From: Hymenobacter gelipurpurascens
GTDB lineage: Bacteria; Bacteroidota; Bacteroidia; Cytophagales; Hymenobacteraceae
Length of the DNA: 64,000 nucleotides
NCBI RefSeq assembly: GCF_900187375.1
Contig: NZ_FYEW01000001.1
Coordinates: 1,984,001-2,048,000, forward strand
Direction of reading: 5' to 3'
Both the position numbers and the translations under genes were made by a program. Of this stretch, positions 25,903 through 34,912 are shown piece by piece (the stretch's first letter is position 1; the number at the start of each line of letters is the position of its first letter). The notes under the pieces are model-generated. The model saw only the letters and a program-made list of their open reading frames with translations. It made no database searches and was not told the DNA's origin.

Positions 25903-26887
25903 CGGCCGAATGCAGCAATTCTTCTAGTAGCTGCGTGGCTCGCGAAAACCGCTCGGCCCAGGTCCCACTTATTATCTGGTACTCGGTGCCGAAGTGCGCC
26001 AGCGTTTGCCGATGCGCTTCATCTAGGCGTTGGCGGTCGGGGGCGCTTAGACGGGTGCCGTCCTGCACGAAGGGCACATCGGGCAGTAGGTACAGGTATA
26101 AGTCGGCACGGTTGAGGGCGTAAAGTTCGGGGGGCAGCTCCAGCCACCCATTGCCGGTAAAGCGGGCGTAGGATTGGGTGATGTGCACATCCGTATCGAG
26201 TAGTAGCAGCGGGCCAGCTACCGGCCGCAGAAGCTTAATCCGTTGGGCATGCTCGGCGGCTACAGCATACAGATCTTCGGTACTGAAATCCGACGAGTCT
26301 GCAATCAATTCCCGAGCCGTTTCAAGCACGCACGAGGCACCAAAATGATCCGCCAGCTGCTGGGTAAGCGTTGTTTTACCCGTTGACTCAGTACCCAGGA
26401 TGGCTACTGTGCGCCGGTAGTACGCTTGCACACCGGCAGGCAAGAACTCCCAGTTACCGCGCAGATCGGCCCGGATGGCCGATGCCGACACCGGCACCTG
26501 TGCTCGCTCGACGTCGAAGTCTAGATACTGAATGCCCATATACTGCGCTACTAAAGCTCCGTACGGCTCCGAGGTTACGACCAAGGAAACAGATGGCAGT
26601 AGCTTGTGAAAAACCTCGGCCCAGACCCGTGCCACCGCCGCCGAAGTTTCGGAGGTGTTCGGTAGTTCTGCTTCGTTGTAGGCATATACCTGCACTTGCA
26701 CGTGGCTCCCGGCTTTCTCATTTTCGGCCCTAATCCATTGCGCACGTACCGTGCCCGCCACTGGTTCCTGGTCGCTGGCGCACACCAGTACCGTCAGTAG
26801 GTCGCAGTGCTGGCGCGCAAAGTCGATGAGCTTCTGATGGCCGCGATGAAAGGGCAGAAACTTACCGAAAACAAACGCATGCGTCAT
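25892..26887 (-). CDS. nadR: NadR-type NMN adenylyltransferase / ribosylnicotinamide kinase
   Basis: A 331-residue bifunctional enzyme of nicotinamide riboside salvage. The N-terminal nucleotidyltransferase (~1-165) starts VFGKFLPFHRGHQKL (HxGH-type HRGH), converting NMN to NAD. The C-terminal kinase (~170-331) has a Walker A GTESTGKTTL and phosphorylates nicotinamide riboside. The N-terminal HTH of enterobacterial NadR is absent, so it should be an enzyme, not a repressor. The start is at 26887; the long upstream frame is TonB-receptor sequence in another frame. It follows the TonB receptor by 17 bases, indicating an operon. Confidence 0.9.
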   Translation of the reverse strand: MTHAFVFGKFLPFHRGHQKLIDFARQHCDLLTVLVCASDQEPVAGTVRAQWIRAENEKAGSHVQVQVYAYNEAELPNTSETSAAVARVWAEVFHKLLPSVSLVVTSEPYGALVAQYMGIQYLDFDVERAQVPVSASAIRADLRGNWEFLPAGVQAYYRRTVAILGTESTGKTTLTQQLADHFGASCVLETARELIADSSDFSTEDLYAVAAEHAQRIKLLRPVAGPLLLLDTDVHITQSYARFTGNGWLELPPELYALNRADLYLYLLPDVPFVQDGTRLSAPDRQRLDEAHRQTLAHFGTEYQIISGTWAERFSRATQLLEELLHSAATA

Positions 26888-26904
26888 AAAGCGTAGCCCA
26901 GGGG

Positions 26905-28893
26905 TCAGAGTTGAAATTTTACGTTCACGTAGAAGTTGGCCGGCGCCGGCACAAAATACTTCTGGGTGCCATCGGCCTCCACGTACCCGTTGTTGAAATA
27001 GCGGGTGTTCGTAAGGTTGTTGCCAAACACGGTCAGCTGCCAGCCGCGCCAAGTATACTGCACCCGCGCGTTGAGAAGGGCGTAGCCACTAATAGCCGCC
27101 GAGTTGGCAAAATTGAGGTATGACCGGCTTTGGTAATGGCCCGTTGCGCCCACCAGCCAACGGCCGCGCTGGAATACCGCTTCCTGGTTGAATAGCAGCC
27201 CAGGGGTGAGAATGGGCTGGAACGATTCCGCCTGCTCCCGGATACGGCTCCGGTTAAGGGCGGCATTCGTGCGGAAGGCAAGCTGCCGGGTGGGTTGCCA
27301 GTTTAGCACTGCCTCTAGGCCACTTCGGTAGCTGCGGGCCACATTATCGGTGAGGGCGAGCCCATTGGGACCTAGGTTGCCGTTCAGTACAATCTCATTC
27401 TGAAAAGCCATGTAATACGCGTTTAGCTCCAGCTGAAGGCCGGGCATCTGACGGCGTACCCCTACCTCGTGGTCGGTTACGTACTCGGCGCGGGTGTTGC
27501 TCACGAGAGCTTGCCCGTCGGTATCAGCCAGCAAGTCATCATTGCCCCCAAACAAGTCGTTGCGGGTAGGCTCCCGGCCTGTTCGGCCGAGGCTATAGTA
27601 GAGCGTAGTACGGTCAGTTGCGGCGAAGCTGAGGCCGGCTTTGGGGTTGAGAAAGCGCCACGTCAAGGGCTGAAGCGCTACGCTACCTGCATAGCGAAAT
27701 GTGGTAGCCCGACCTTGTAAGTCGGCGAAAGCCGTGAACTGGCCAAGGCGGGATTCAAGCTTACTGAATAGGCTGCCCTCCCGCTTGTAGCCGGTATTAC
27801 GGTACAACTCGCCGGCCGTCTGCTCACTCCCAATGTGATGGCGCTGGTACGTGCTGACATGTAGGCCACTAGTCCAGGTAAAACGGCGCGAGCGGCGCGT
27901 GTAGGAACTGAAGCCTCCTAGGCCACCCGACCGAAAGTTGTACCGATACAGCTCAGTAGTGGCGGGCAGCCCCAGAAAAGTATTCAGATCAAAATCGTAG
28001 CCGCCCTGCAAGCCGGTAGCATACACGCTGGTAGTTACCTCTGCCGTTGGCGTGGGCTGCCACTGGTTCTGGAGCTGAACCAGGGCCTGCTGAAAATTAT
28101 CGTTTTCCCGGCCGTTGGCATTAGCCCGCCGATTTTGGCGCAGCACCGAATCAGGCACTCCCAGCCACGCCAGCTGGTTGCGCTGCTGCCCCGCCAACAC
28201 ACTCAGTTTCCAGCTGGTTTTGTCGTAAAACAGCCCACTGCTCAGGTAAACAGAGCGCGACGTATTGGCCGAGTGGTCTTTGTACCCATCAGAATGCAGC
28301 TGCGAAGCCCGCACGTAGAGCGCCGCCCGGCCCTGTAGGCCACTCGCGCACTCGCCATACACCCGGTAACTCCCAAACGACCCGTAGCCGCCACCCAGAG
28401 TAGTCCGGGCTGAGTCCAGCAACGAGCTAGAGAACAGCTGAATGCTGCCGCCGTAGCTGGCCACGCCGTTTTGGGTAGTGCCCACTCCTCGCTGTATTTG
28501 CACACTGCTCAGCGAGTTGAACAAGTCAGGATAGTTGGAGAAGTAAGCCCCTTGGTCTTCCGGTTCGTTCAGGGGTACACCGTCGAGCGTGGTATTGATG
28601 CGCGTTTGGTCGATGCCGCGCAGACGGAAGTAGGCGTAGCCTTGCGTGCTACCCGCGTCAGAGTAAGCGGTAACACCTGGGGTTAGCTCGGTTAGTAAAA
28701 ACGATGGTTCCTGTCCGACGCTTAGAGCCTTTAGGAATGAGCCTTTTAAGTTCTGAAACGTTACCGGCGTCAGCTTCTTGGCCTGGTAGGTTATCAGCAC
28801 TCCCGGCAGCGCCCGGGTAGAATCAGTGGGAATAGTCTGGGCGTGAGCGGCAACGGACGCCAAACCTGGCAGCACCAGTAGCAAATACTTCAT
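26905..28893 (-). CDS. TonB-dependent outer-membrane receptor
   Basis: A ~662-residue receptor. Start at 28893 (MKYLLLVLPGLASVAAHAQ) gives a clean signal peptide; an ATG at 28923 is in frame. Plug: VLITYQAKK, YFRLRGIDQTRINTTLDGVPLNEPED and VQIQRGVGTTQNG. The barrel ends ANFYVNVKFQL with a typical aromatic/hydrophobic last strand. It has no carboxypeptidase-like N-terminal extension and no SusD. It is the first gene of a two-gene unit with nadR, so nicotinamide riboside or another NAD precursor is a reasonable ligand guess (context inference). The cytoplasmic-membrane transporter is not seen. Confidence 0.9.
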   Translation of the reverse strand: MKYLLLVLPGLASVAAHAQTIPTDSTRALPGVLITYQAKKLTPVTFQNLKGSFLKALSVGQEPSFLLTELTPGVTAYSDAGSTQGYAYFRLRGIDQTRINTTLDGVPLNEPEDQGAYFSNYPDLFNSLSSVQIQRGVGTTQNGVASYGGSIQLFSSSLLDSARTTLGGGYGSFGSYRVYGECASGLQGRAALYVRASQLHSDGYKDHSANTSRSVYLSSGLFYDKTSWKLSVLAGQQRNQLAWLGVPDSVLRQNRRANANGRENDNFQQALVQLQNQWQPTPTAEVTTSVYATGLQGGYDFDLNTFLGLPATTELYRYNFRSGGLGGFSSYTRRSRRFTWTSGLHVSTYQRHHIGSEQTAGELYRNTGYKREGSLFSKLESRLGQFTAFADLQGRATTFRYAGSVALQPLTWRFLNPKAGLSFAATDRTTLYYSLGRTGREPTRNDLFGGNDDLLADTDGQALVSNTRAEYVTDHEVGVRRQMPGLQLELNAYYMAFQNEIVLNGNLGPNGLALTDNVARSYRSGLEAVLNWQPTRQLAFRTNAALNRSRIREQAESFQPILTPGLLFNQEAVFQRGRWLVGATGHYQSRSYLNFANSAAISGYALLNARVQYTWRGWQLTVFGNNLTNTRYFNNGYVEADGTQKYFVPAPANFYVNVKFQL

Positions 28894-29051
28894 CAGCTTC
28901 TCGAAAGGCCGGGTAGTTAGCATCGGCGCACGAAGATTGCCCTTTCCTGCCTGTCTTGCTGCATTTCTGAGCTTGAAGCAGGAAATAGCAGTGCCATGTG
29001 GCCTAGATCACCTTCTGATTACCCTGTATATCTTTAGTCTTCATTGAGCAT

Positions 29052-30020
29052 CTATAGTCGCCTAATTTCAGCTGCCTCTGAGGCTTGCTCAACTGCAGCA
29101 GCTGTTGTTTTATCTCGCTTCCACCCAATCAGCAACACACCTACCACTACCAGCAAAGTACCCACTATTTGCTCCGTGAATATCTTCTCGCCTAGCACGT
29201 AATGCGCCTGCAGAATGGTGGAAACCGGCCCGATGCCACTGATGATGGCCACATTGTTGGAGCCGATTTTCTTCATGCCTTGCGATATCAGGAAAGAAGG
29301 AAGTACGGTAGCCAGAATGGCCAACAGCAAACCATACATCCACATATCCTGGCCTAGCTCCACTTGCTGGATATTATGCGTCAGCAGGAAATGCCCGAAC
29401 ACCCCGAAAGTGGCTGCCAGCATGGCGTACGCGGTGAATTTGTTGGCCCCGACGCGCGGAATAACCCGCCCGCTCCCCACAATGTAGATGGAGTACGTAA
29501 CAGCGCACATGAACACTAGGCCACTTCCCACATAGAAATTCGGGTTCTGCGAGTCAATGGACAGTTCCCCAAAGTACGCCAAGGCGATACCCGCGTAGGT
29601 GAGCAGCAGGGCTATTTGCTGGATTTTGGAAATGCGCTGCTTGAAGAAGTATGCGTTGATGAACACGGCAAAGCTCGGGTACAGAAACAGGATCAGCCGT
29701 TCCAGTCCTGCTGATATGTACTGTAGGCCTATAAAATCAAAAAGACTGCTCACGTAGTATCCAAGTAGGCCTATGCCGCATACCAGCAGCCACTCCCGGC
29801 CTGTCATCCGCACGTTGTCTTTCTGGGTGCTTACCAGGAATGCCGCCGCCAGATAAAACGGAAGCGAAAACACCATCCGAAGCGCCAGCAGCGTCACGGC
29901 ATCGGTATGCGTGTGCCCGAAAGCCAGCTTCACGATGATGGCCTTGGTTGAAAAGAGCACCGCCCCTAGTAGCGTAATCAGGAAGCCGACAACGGAAACG
30001 GCTTGTTTGGTAGAGGACAT
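29052..30020 (-). CDS. EamA/DMT-family transporter
   Basis: A 322-residue inner-membrane protein with ten predicted helices in two EamA repeats (~10-145 and ~160-300), typical of drug/metabolite exporters. First helix: VVGFLITLLGAVLFSTKAIIVKLAF; the second repeat ends VGTLLVVVGVLLIGWKR. The substrate cannot be read. The ATG at 30020 directly abuts the TAA of the AT-rich gene upstream (30021-30023), so it may depend on read-through from that gene. Its own composition is normal for the window, unlike its neighbour's. Confidence 0.9.
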   Translation of the reverse strand: MSSTKQAVSVVGFLITLLGAVLFSTKAIIVKLAFGHTHTDAVTLLALRMVFSLPFYLAAAFLVSTQKDNVRMTGREWLLVCGIGLLGYYVSSLFDFIGLQYISAGLERLILFLYPSFAVFINAYFFKQRISKIQQIALLLTYAGIALAYFGELSIDSQNPNFYVGSGLVFMCAVTYSIYIVGSGRVIPRVGANKFTAYAMLAATFGVFGHFLLTHNIQQVELGQDMWMYGLLLAILATVLPSFLISQGMKKIGSNNVAIISGIGPVSTILQAHYVLGEKIFTEQIVGTLLVVVGVLLIGWKRDKTTAAAVEQASEAAEIRRL

Positions 30021-30656
30021 TTATTTCTTTGAAAATCTCAGCTGATCGATTTTATCACTTTCTATTATTACTGCTATATCTTTTAGAGAACCAATGTTGA
30101 TAACCAAAGGACTAATTTCATTCCTTTTAACTACAAACCTAAATTCACTCTGATACTTATACTCTAATGGCTTTTTAAATAATGACCATTTACCAAAAAA
30201 CGTATTAGTGTCTATATAATCTACCGGGCCACTGTACACTTTGAGACCTTTATTTTCAATATTAGATTTAACACGATCATAAAATTCGTCTACTTTGAGA
30301 ATTATCACTGCCGTATCACCAAATTGCTTGCACTTACTATCTATGATTAGGTCTTCAACATTTTCGACTGTTTCAAGCATATACATAGAATATATATTAC
30401 CTATTGGCTCTTCATTCCATACTTGCAATTTCCCGATATCAGCACGCAATACATCTTCCCCTTTCAGTGAAATGACTATATTATTTATTTCCTGCTGCTC
30501 ATCTAAATGTTCATGCTTATCTCCCCTAACATTCCCATCTTCTATTTTCACAAATTCACTGACGTGATTCATGTATATCGTCCCGTTATAGTACAGATTT
30601 TCCATAAACTTTCTGTCACCAATTTTTATTAAAGAAAACAGCTGAATCTTTTTCAT
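30021..30656 (-). CDS. AT-rich accessory gene of unknown function
   Basis: A 211-residue soluble protein with no signal peptide or membrane helix. Its codon and base use differ from everything around it, being visibly AT-rich with many AAA, ATT, TTT and AAT codons, which suggests recent transfer. Readable features: an N-terminal MKKIQLFSLIKIG, then YNGTIYMNHVSEF, GDKHEHLDEQQE, and a late YKYQSEFRFVV segment. This layout resembles small accessory proteins seen near defence or abortive-infection genes in other bacteria, but I cannot name a family and claim no function. It has its own promoter-like element and directly abuts the EamA gene. Confidence 0.72.
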   Translation of the reverse strand: MKKIQLFSLIKIGDRKFMENLYYNGTIYMNHVSEFVKIEDGNVRGDKHEHLDEQQEINNIVISLKGEDVLRADIGKLQVWNEEPIGNIYSMYMLETVENVEDLIIDSKCKQFGDTAVIILKVDEFYDRVKSNIENKGLKVYSGPVDYIDTNTFFGKWSLFKKPLEYKYQSEFRFVVKRNEISPLVINIGSLKDIAVIIESDKIDQLRFSKK

Positions 30657-30685
30657 CTATAATTTATATAAACACTAAAAGTTCT

Positions 30686-30693
30686 CAAAGATA
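30686..30693 (-). promoter_or_regulatory. Putative promoter of the AT-rich gene (-7 element)
   Basis: TATCTTTG on the minus strand, 29 bases before the ATG at 30656. It directly follows (in the minus direction) the aconitase terminator. A -33 TTG is not obvious because that position lies in the terminator stem. Confidence 0.45.
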
Positions 30694-30728
30694 AAACGGC
30701 CGCTTCCTTTTCAGGAAGCGGCCGTTTT
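30693..30728 (-). terminator. Aconitase terminator
   Basis: A perfect 15-bp stem (AAAACGGCCGCTTCC/GGAAGCGGCCGTTTT) with a 6-base loop, 20 bases downstream of the aconitase stop on the minus strand. The T-run is inside the stem. Confidence 0.88.
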
Positions 30729-30748
30729 GTGTGACGCTAGGCTCAGTA

Positions 30749-33043
30749 TTATTTCTGCGACAGTTGGGCGCTGCCCGACTCCTGCAGACGGATCAGGTTC
30801 AGGGCCGAGCCGGCTTTGAACCACTCAATCTGACCTTCGTTGTAAGTGTGGTTTACCGTGATGAGGTCGGTGTCACCATCGGAATGGTGCAGACGAACCT
30901 GCAGCGGCTGACCTGGCGCGAACGAGGTGAGGCCGAGGATGTCGATGGTGTCGTCCTCCTCAATCAGGTCGTAGTCGGCCTTGTTGGCGAAGGTCAGGGC
31001 CAGCATGCCCTGCTTCTTCAGGTTGGTTTCGTGGATACGAGCGAAGCTCTTCACCAAAATGGCGCGCACGCCTAGGTGGCGGGGCTCCATGGCGGCGTGC
31101 TCCCGCGACGAACCTTCCCCGTAGTTCTCGTCACCTACTACAATAGAGCCAATGCCCTGTGCTTTGTAGTTACGCGCAACCTGCGGAACGGCCGAGTAAG
31201 GCGTGCCCTGGGTCAGGCCGTCTTTCACAGAGTTAGCTTCGCCGTTGAAGGCGTTGGTAGCTCCGATCAGCATGTTGTTGGAGATGTTGTCCAGGTGGCC
31301 ACGGTACTTCAACCATGGGCCGGCCATCGAGATGTGGTCGGTGGTGCACTTGCCCTGAGCCTTGATAAGCAGACGCAACCCTTTCAGGTCGGTGCCTTCC
31401 CATGGCTTGAACGGGTCGAGCAGCTGCAGACGGTCAGAGCCAGAATCTACGATTACCTGTACCCCCGAGCTGTCGGCAGCTGGGGCCTGGTAGCCGGCAT
31501 CTTCTACAGCGTAACCCTGGGGCGGCATTTCTAGGCCACGGGGCTCGTCGAAGCGCACCTGCTGACCGTCTTTGGTGGTCAGCGTGTCAACCAGCGGGTT
31601 GAAGGTCAGGTCGCCGGCAATGGCGAAAGCCGTCACGATTTCGGGCGAGGCCACGAATGCGTGCGTGTTCGGGTTGCCGTCGTTGCGCTTGGCGAAGTTC
31701 CGGTTGAACGAGGTGATGATGGAGTTACGACGCTTGGGGTCGTCGGTGTGGCGGGCCCACTGGCCGATGCACGGACCGCAGGCGTTAGCCAGCACTACGC
31801 CACCCATCTGAGCGAAGGTATCCAGCAGACCATCACGCTCCACGGTGTAGCGCACCAGCTCCGAGCCGGGAGTTACGGTGAACTCGGCATTTACGGTCAG
31901 GCCTTTGGATACCGCCTGCTCGGCGATGGAAGCCGCACGGGTGATGTCTTCGTAGGAAGAGTTGGTGCAGGAACCGATGAGGCCTACTTCCAGCTTCTCA
32001 GGCCAGCCATGCTCTTTTACAGCCGCCGCAAACTGCGAAATCGGCCAAGCTGCGTCCGGCGTGAACGGACCGTTCACGTAAGGCTCCAACTCGTCGAGGT
32101 TGATTTCGATCAGCTGATCGTAGAAGTTTTCGGGGTTAGCGTACACTTCGTCGTCGGCGCGCAGGTGGTGCGCAACAGCGGCAGCAGCATCGGCAATTTC
32201 GGCGCGCTCGGTGCCACGCAGATAGTCGCCCATCTTCTCATCGTAGCTGAACACCGACGTGGTAGCCCCGATTTCAGCACCCATGTTGCAAATGGTGCCT
32301 TTGCCGGTAGCAGATAGGCTGTTAGCACCTTCGCCGAAGTATTCAACAATAGCACCGGTACCGCCTTTTACGGTCAGGATACCGGCAACTTTCAGGATTA
32401 CGTCTTTGGCCGATGTCCAACCGCTCATTTTGCCGGTCAGCTTCACGCCGATTACTTTCGGGAACTTCAGCTCCCAAGCCATGCCAGCCATTACGTCTAC
32501 GGCATCAGCACCACCTACGCCAATCGCAATCATGCCTAGGCCACCTGCGTTGGGAGTGTGCGAGTCAGTACCGATCATCATGCCGCCGGGGAAGGCGTAG
32601 TTCTCGAGTACTACCTGGTGAATGATGCCAGCGCCCGGCTTCCAGAAGCCGATGCCATATTTATTGGAAACCGAGGCCAGGAAGTCGTACACTTCCTTGT
32701 TTTCGGTGTTGGCAATGGCCAAATCCTCATCGGCTCCTTCTTTAGCCTGAATCAGGTGGTCGCAGTGAACGGTGCTGGGCACAGCCACTTTAGGTTTACC
32801 AGCCTGCATGAACTGCAACAGCGCCATCTGGGCCGTGGCGTCCTGCATGGCTACGCGGTCCGGAGCGAAGTCGACGTAGGAAACGCCCCGCTCATACGCC
32901 TGCGAAACAGTGCCGCCGTACAGGTGAGCGTACAGGATTTTTTCAGTCAGGGTAAGCGGGCGGCCAACGGCGGTACGGGCGGCTTCAATGCGGGAGCCCA
33001 TGCCATCGTACACGGCCTTGATCATTTCTAAGTCAAACGCCAT
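30749..33043 (-). CDS. acn: Aconitate hydratase, mitochondrial type
   Basis: Interconverts citrate and isocitrate in the TCA cycle. It is 764 residues, the length of the mitochondrial-type branch. The three [4Fe-4S] cysteines are visible in [10 protein letters not shown] and [11 protein letters not shown]. Active-site motifs: [18 protein letters not shown] and GSSREHAA in the swivel domain. It starts [15 protein letters not shown]. It is a single gene with a terminator and a good promoter candidate (33095-33102). With sdhCAB and aspA nearby, the window carries several C4/C6 acid genes, but they are not one operon. Confidence 0.95.
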   Translation of the reverse strand: MAFDLEMIKAVYDGMGSRIEAARTAVGRPLTLTEKILYAHLYGGTVSQAYERGVSYVDFAPDRVAMQDATAQMALLQFMQAGKPKVAVPSTVHCDHLIQAKEGADEDLAIANTENKEVYDFLASVSNKYGIGFWKPGAGIIHQVVLENYAFPGGMMIGTDSHTPNAGGLGMIAIGVGGADAVDVMAGMAWELKFPKVIGVKLTGKMSGWTSAKDVILKVAGILTVKGGTGAIVEYFGEGANSLSATGKGTICNMGAEIGATTSVFSYDEKMGDYLRGTERAEIADAAAAVAHHLRADDEVYANPENFYDQLIEINLDELEPYVNGPFTPDAAWPISQFAAAVKEHGWPEKLEVGLIGSCTNSSYEDITRAASIAEQAVSKGLTVNAEFTVTPGSELVRYTVERDGLLDTFAQMGGVVLANACGPCIGQWARHTDDPKRRNSIITSFNRNFAKRNDGNPNTHAFVASPEIVTAFAIAGDLTFNPLVDTLTTKDGQQVRFDEPRGLEMPPQGYAVEDAGYQAPAADSSGVQVIVDSGSDRLQLLDPFKPWEGTDLKGLRLLIKAQGKCTTDHISMAGPWLKYRGHLDNISNNMLIGATNAFNGEANSVKDGLTQGTPYSAVPQVARNYKAQGIGSIVVGDENYGEGSSREHAAMEPRHLGVRAILVKSFARIHETNLKKQGMLALTFANKADYDLIEEDDTIDILGLTSFAPGQPLQVRLHHSDGDTDLITVNHTYNEGQIEWFKAGSALNLIRLQESGSAQLSQK

Positions 33044-33094
33044 AATGCGAAAGGGAAAATAGTGGAGAGAACGAACCTGCTAGCGGCAGGTCCG

Positions 33095-33102
33095 CAAATA
33101 TA
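33095..33102 (-). promoter_or_regulatory. Putative aconitase promoter
   Basis: TATATTTG on the minus strand fits TAnnTTTG, with a TTTTGG ~20 bases further upstream as the -33. A small hairpin (ACCTGC/GCAGGT, 33076-33092) would lie at the 5' end of the transcript. Confidence 0.55.
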
Positions 33103-33183
33103 CGTATAGGCGGTTGCGAGAGCCAAAACTTTCCAAGGTTTGCCAGAACCAATGGCCAACTGCCCGTAGCAGTGGCCTACGGA

Positions 33184-33206
33184 ACAGTTCTGGTGGCCTA
33201 GAACTG
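33184..33206. promoter_or_regulatory. Short hairpin with motif in its loop
   Basis: A 7-bp stem CAGTTCT/AGAACTG with the loop GGTGGCCT, one of the dense TGGCCTA sites, in the divergent gap between aconitase and the TlpA-like gene. Confidence 0.35.
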
Positions 33207-33297
33207 AAAGTTGGTGCTACATTCGCGGCCTTAGTATTTAAACTAACAGAGCCTCTCTGTAGTTTAGGCACGAACCATTCATCTTATACTTTTTCCA

Positions 33298-34635
33298 ATG
33301 CCCGTAGCCTTCTCATTTCGCAAGGCCATAGCCGGGGCCGGACTCGCGCTGGCCGCGGTGGCCTGTCAGTCCAATTCGACGACCTCTGAAAACCAAGCCG
33401 CCGATGCTTCCGGCGCGGCTGCTTCTCCGCTTAGCGCTGGCACTTGGCGCGGCGTACTTTCTACCCAAGGCCAGGAAATCCCGTTTCTTTTTGATGTAGC
33501 CACCGACGGCGGCAAGCCCACCGTGACGCTGCGCAACGGCGAGGAGCGCCTGAAGCTCGACGAAATCAGCACGGCCGGCGACTCTACGACGATTCGTTTG
33601 GGTGTATTTGATGCCGCGCTGGTAGTACGCCCCAATGGTACCGACAAGCTCAAAGGCGCGTGGGTGAAGTACGATGGCAAAGAGCCGTACCGGGTGGCTT
33701 TCTCAGCCAGTAAAGCTTCTGCTTCGCAGGATTTATTCACTGGTGGCACCAAAAAGGCCGAAGTCTACGGTGACTTAAAGCAGGGCGCGACTTTCCGCAC
33801 GGAATTCAAGGACGACGAAGGCGAAACTTACCCAGCTGTTGGAATCATCCAGCAAGACTCTACCGGCGGCTCCGGCATTACGGGTACGTTCCTGACTACT
33901 ACCGGCGACTACCGCTACTTGGCAGGCAACCTGGTAACGAAAGCCGATGGGGAGCACGTGCTGCTTTCTACGTTTGACGGCAGCCACGGCTTCTTGTTCG
34001 ATGGCAAACTCGATAAACCCGGCAACATCAACAGCATCAAAGGCGACTTCTACAGCGGTAAATCGGGCCACGAAACCTGGACGGCCACGCTCGACTCCAA
34101 CGCCAAGCTGCCCGATGCCAACGCCCTGACAGGTATGAAACCTGGCCAGAAAAAGCTCGACTTCAAGTTCCCGAACATCTTCGAGGGCGGCAGCATCTCC
34201 CCCACCGACCCCAAGTACGCGGGCAAAGTAGTGGTGCTGCAAATCCTGGGCTCGTGGTGCCCCAACTGCATGGACGAAACCAACTTCCTGGCGCCCTGGT
34301 ACGAGAAGAACAAGCAGCGCGGCGTAGAAATTATAGGCCTAGGCTACGAGCGCACCGCCGACCAGAAGCTGGCCTCGCAGAAACTCCTCAAAATGAAGCA
34401 GCGCATGAATATCGGCTACGACATAGCTGTGGCCGGTCAAGCTTCAGCAGCCGAAGCAAGCAAGTCATTGCCGCAACTGGCGAAGGTGCTGGCTTTCCCC
34501 ACCACCATCTTCCTGGACAAGAAAGGCGAAGTACGCAAGATCCACACGGGCTTCTCGGGTCCCGGCACTGGCAAATATTACCAGCAGGAAATCGCGGAAT
34601 TCAATAAAACGATTGACCAATTGCTGGCAGAGTAG
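33298..34635 (+). CDS. TlpA-like thioredoxin-fold lipoprotein
   Basis: A 445-residue exported protein. The signal peptide ends in a lipobox (ALAAVACQ; Cys ~22). A beta-rich region of unknown type (~45-275) precedes a C-terminal thioredoxin-like domain of the TlpA/ResA kind (~285-445). The redox motif is WCPNC (LGSWCPNCMDETNF), and the cis-Pro segment is VLAFPTTIFLDKKGEV. It probably acts in the periplasm as a disulfide reductase, for example in cytochrome maturation or thiol repair; the partner is unknown. It is a single gene with a terminator. Confidence 0.9.
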   Translation: MPVAFSFRKAIAGAGLALAAVACQSNSTTSENQAADASGAAASPLSAGTWRGVLSTQGQEIPFLFDVATDGGKPTVTLRNGEERLKLDEISTAGDSTTIRLGVFDAALVVRPNGTDKLKGAWVKYDGKEPYRVAFSASKASASQDLFTGGTKKAEVYGDLKQGATFRTEFKDDEGETYPAVGIIQQDSTGGSGITGTFLTTTGDYRYLAGNLVTKADGEHVLLSTFDGSHGFLFDGKLDKPGNINSIKGDFYSGKSGHETWTATLDSNAKLPDANALTGMKPGQKKLDFKFPNIFEGGSISPTDPKYAGKVVVLQILGSWCPNCMDETNFLAPWYEKNKQRGVEIIGLGYERTADQKLASQKLLKMKQRMNIGYDIAVAGQASAAEASKSLPQLAKVLAFPTTIFLDKKGEVRKIHTGFSGPGTGKYYQQEIAEFNKTIDQLLAE

Positions 34636-34667
34636 CTAGGCCTGTAGGCCACTATGCTAGCCCACAG

Positions 34668-34714
34668 AAAAAGCAAAGGCCTGTTTCCAAAAGGAAGCAG
34701 GTCTTTGCTTTTTA
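34668..34714 (+). terminator. Rho-independent terminator
   Basis: A ~20-bp imperfect stem (AAAAAGCAAAGGCCTGTTTCC with GGAAGCAGGTCTTTGCTTTT) 30 bases after the TlpA-like gene. Confidence 0.8.
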
Positions 34715-34720
34715 GAAAGT

Positions 34721-34821
34721 ACGTCATCCTGAGCAGCGCGAAGGATCTTGCCACGGCAGCACGAGGTGCTAGGCCACTTGTTCAGGCGTAACCAGGTCCT
34801 TCGCGGTGCTCAGGATGACGT
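34721..34821. repeat. Inverted-repeat intergenic element, GTCATCCTGAGC type
   Basis: Left arm 34721-34748 (ACGTCATCCTGAGCAGCGCG and AAGGATCT) and right arm ~34794-34821 are inverted copies. The ~45-base loop contains one CTAGGCCACT motif. This is a second dispersed-repeat family, unlike the GTCATTGCGAG type at 9975. Confidence 0.8.
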
Positions 34822-34858
34822 GCGAGGATATCAAGTTAGCCTAGCAACATCAGCACGC

Positions 34859-34887
34859 AAGATGCCTCGGCAAGCTCGGCATGACGT
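34859..34887. repeat. Single arm of a third dispersed repeat
   Basis: On the minus strand this reads GTCATGCCGAGCTTGCCGAG then GCATCTT, the form of a third dispersed repeat family. No opposite arm is found nearby, so it looks like a half element. Confidence 0.5.
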
Positions 34888-34912
34888 TCTATTTATAACC
34901 TATAGGAAGTTA

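Noticed and set aside
25892..28893. Riboswitch upstream of the receptor-nadR unit
   Set aside because: The ~158-base gap shows no conserved riboswitch core on reading; only ordinary intergenic sequence.
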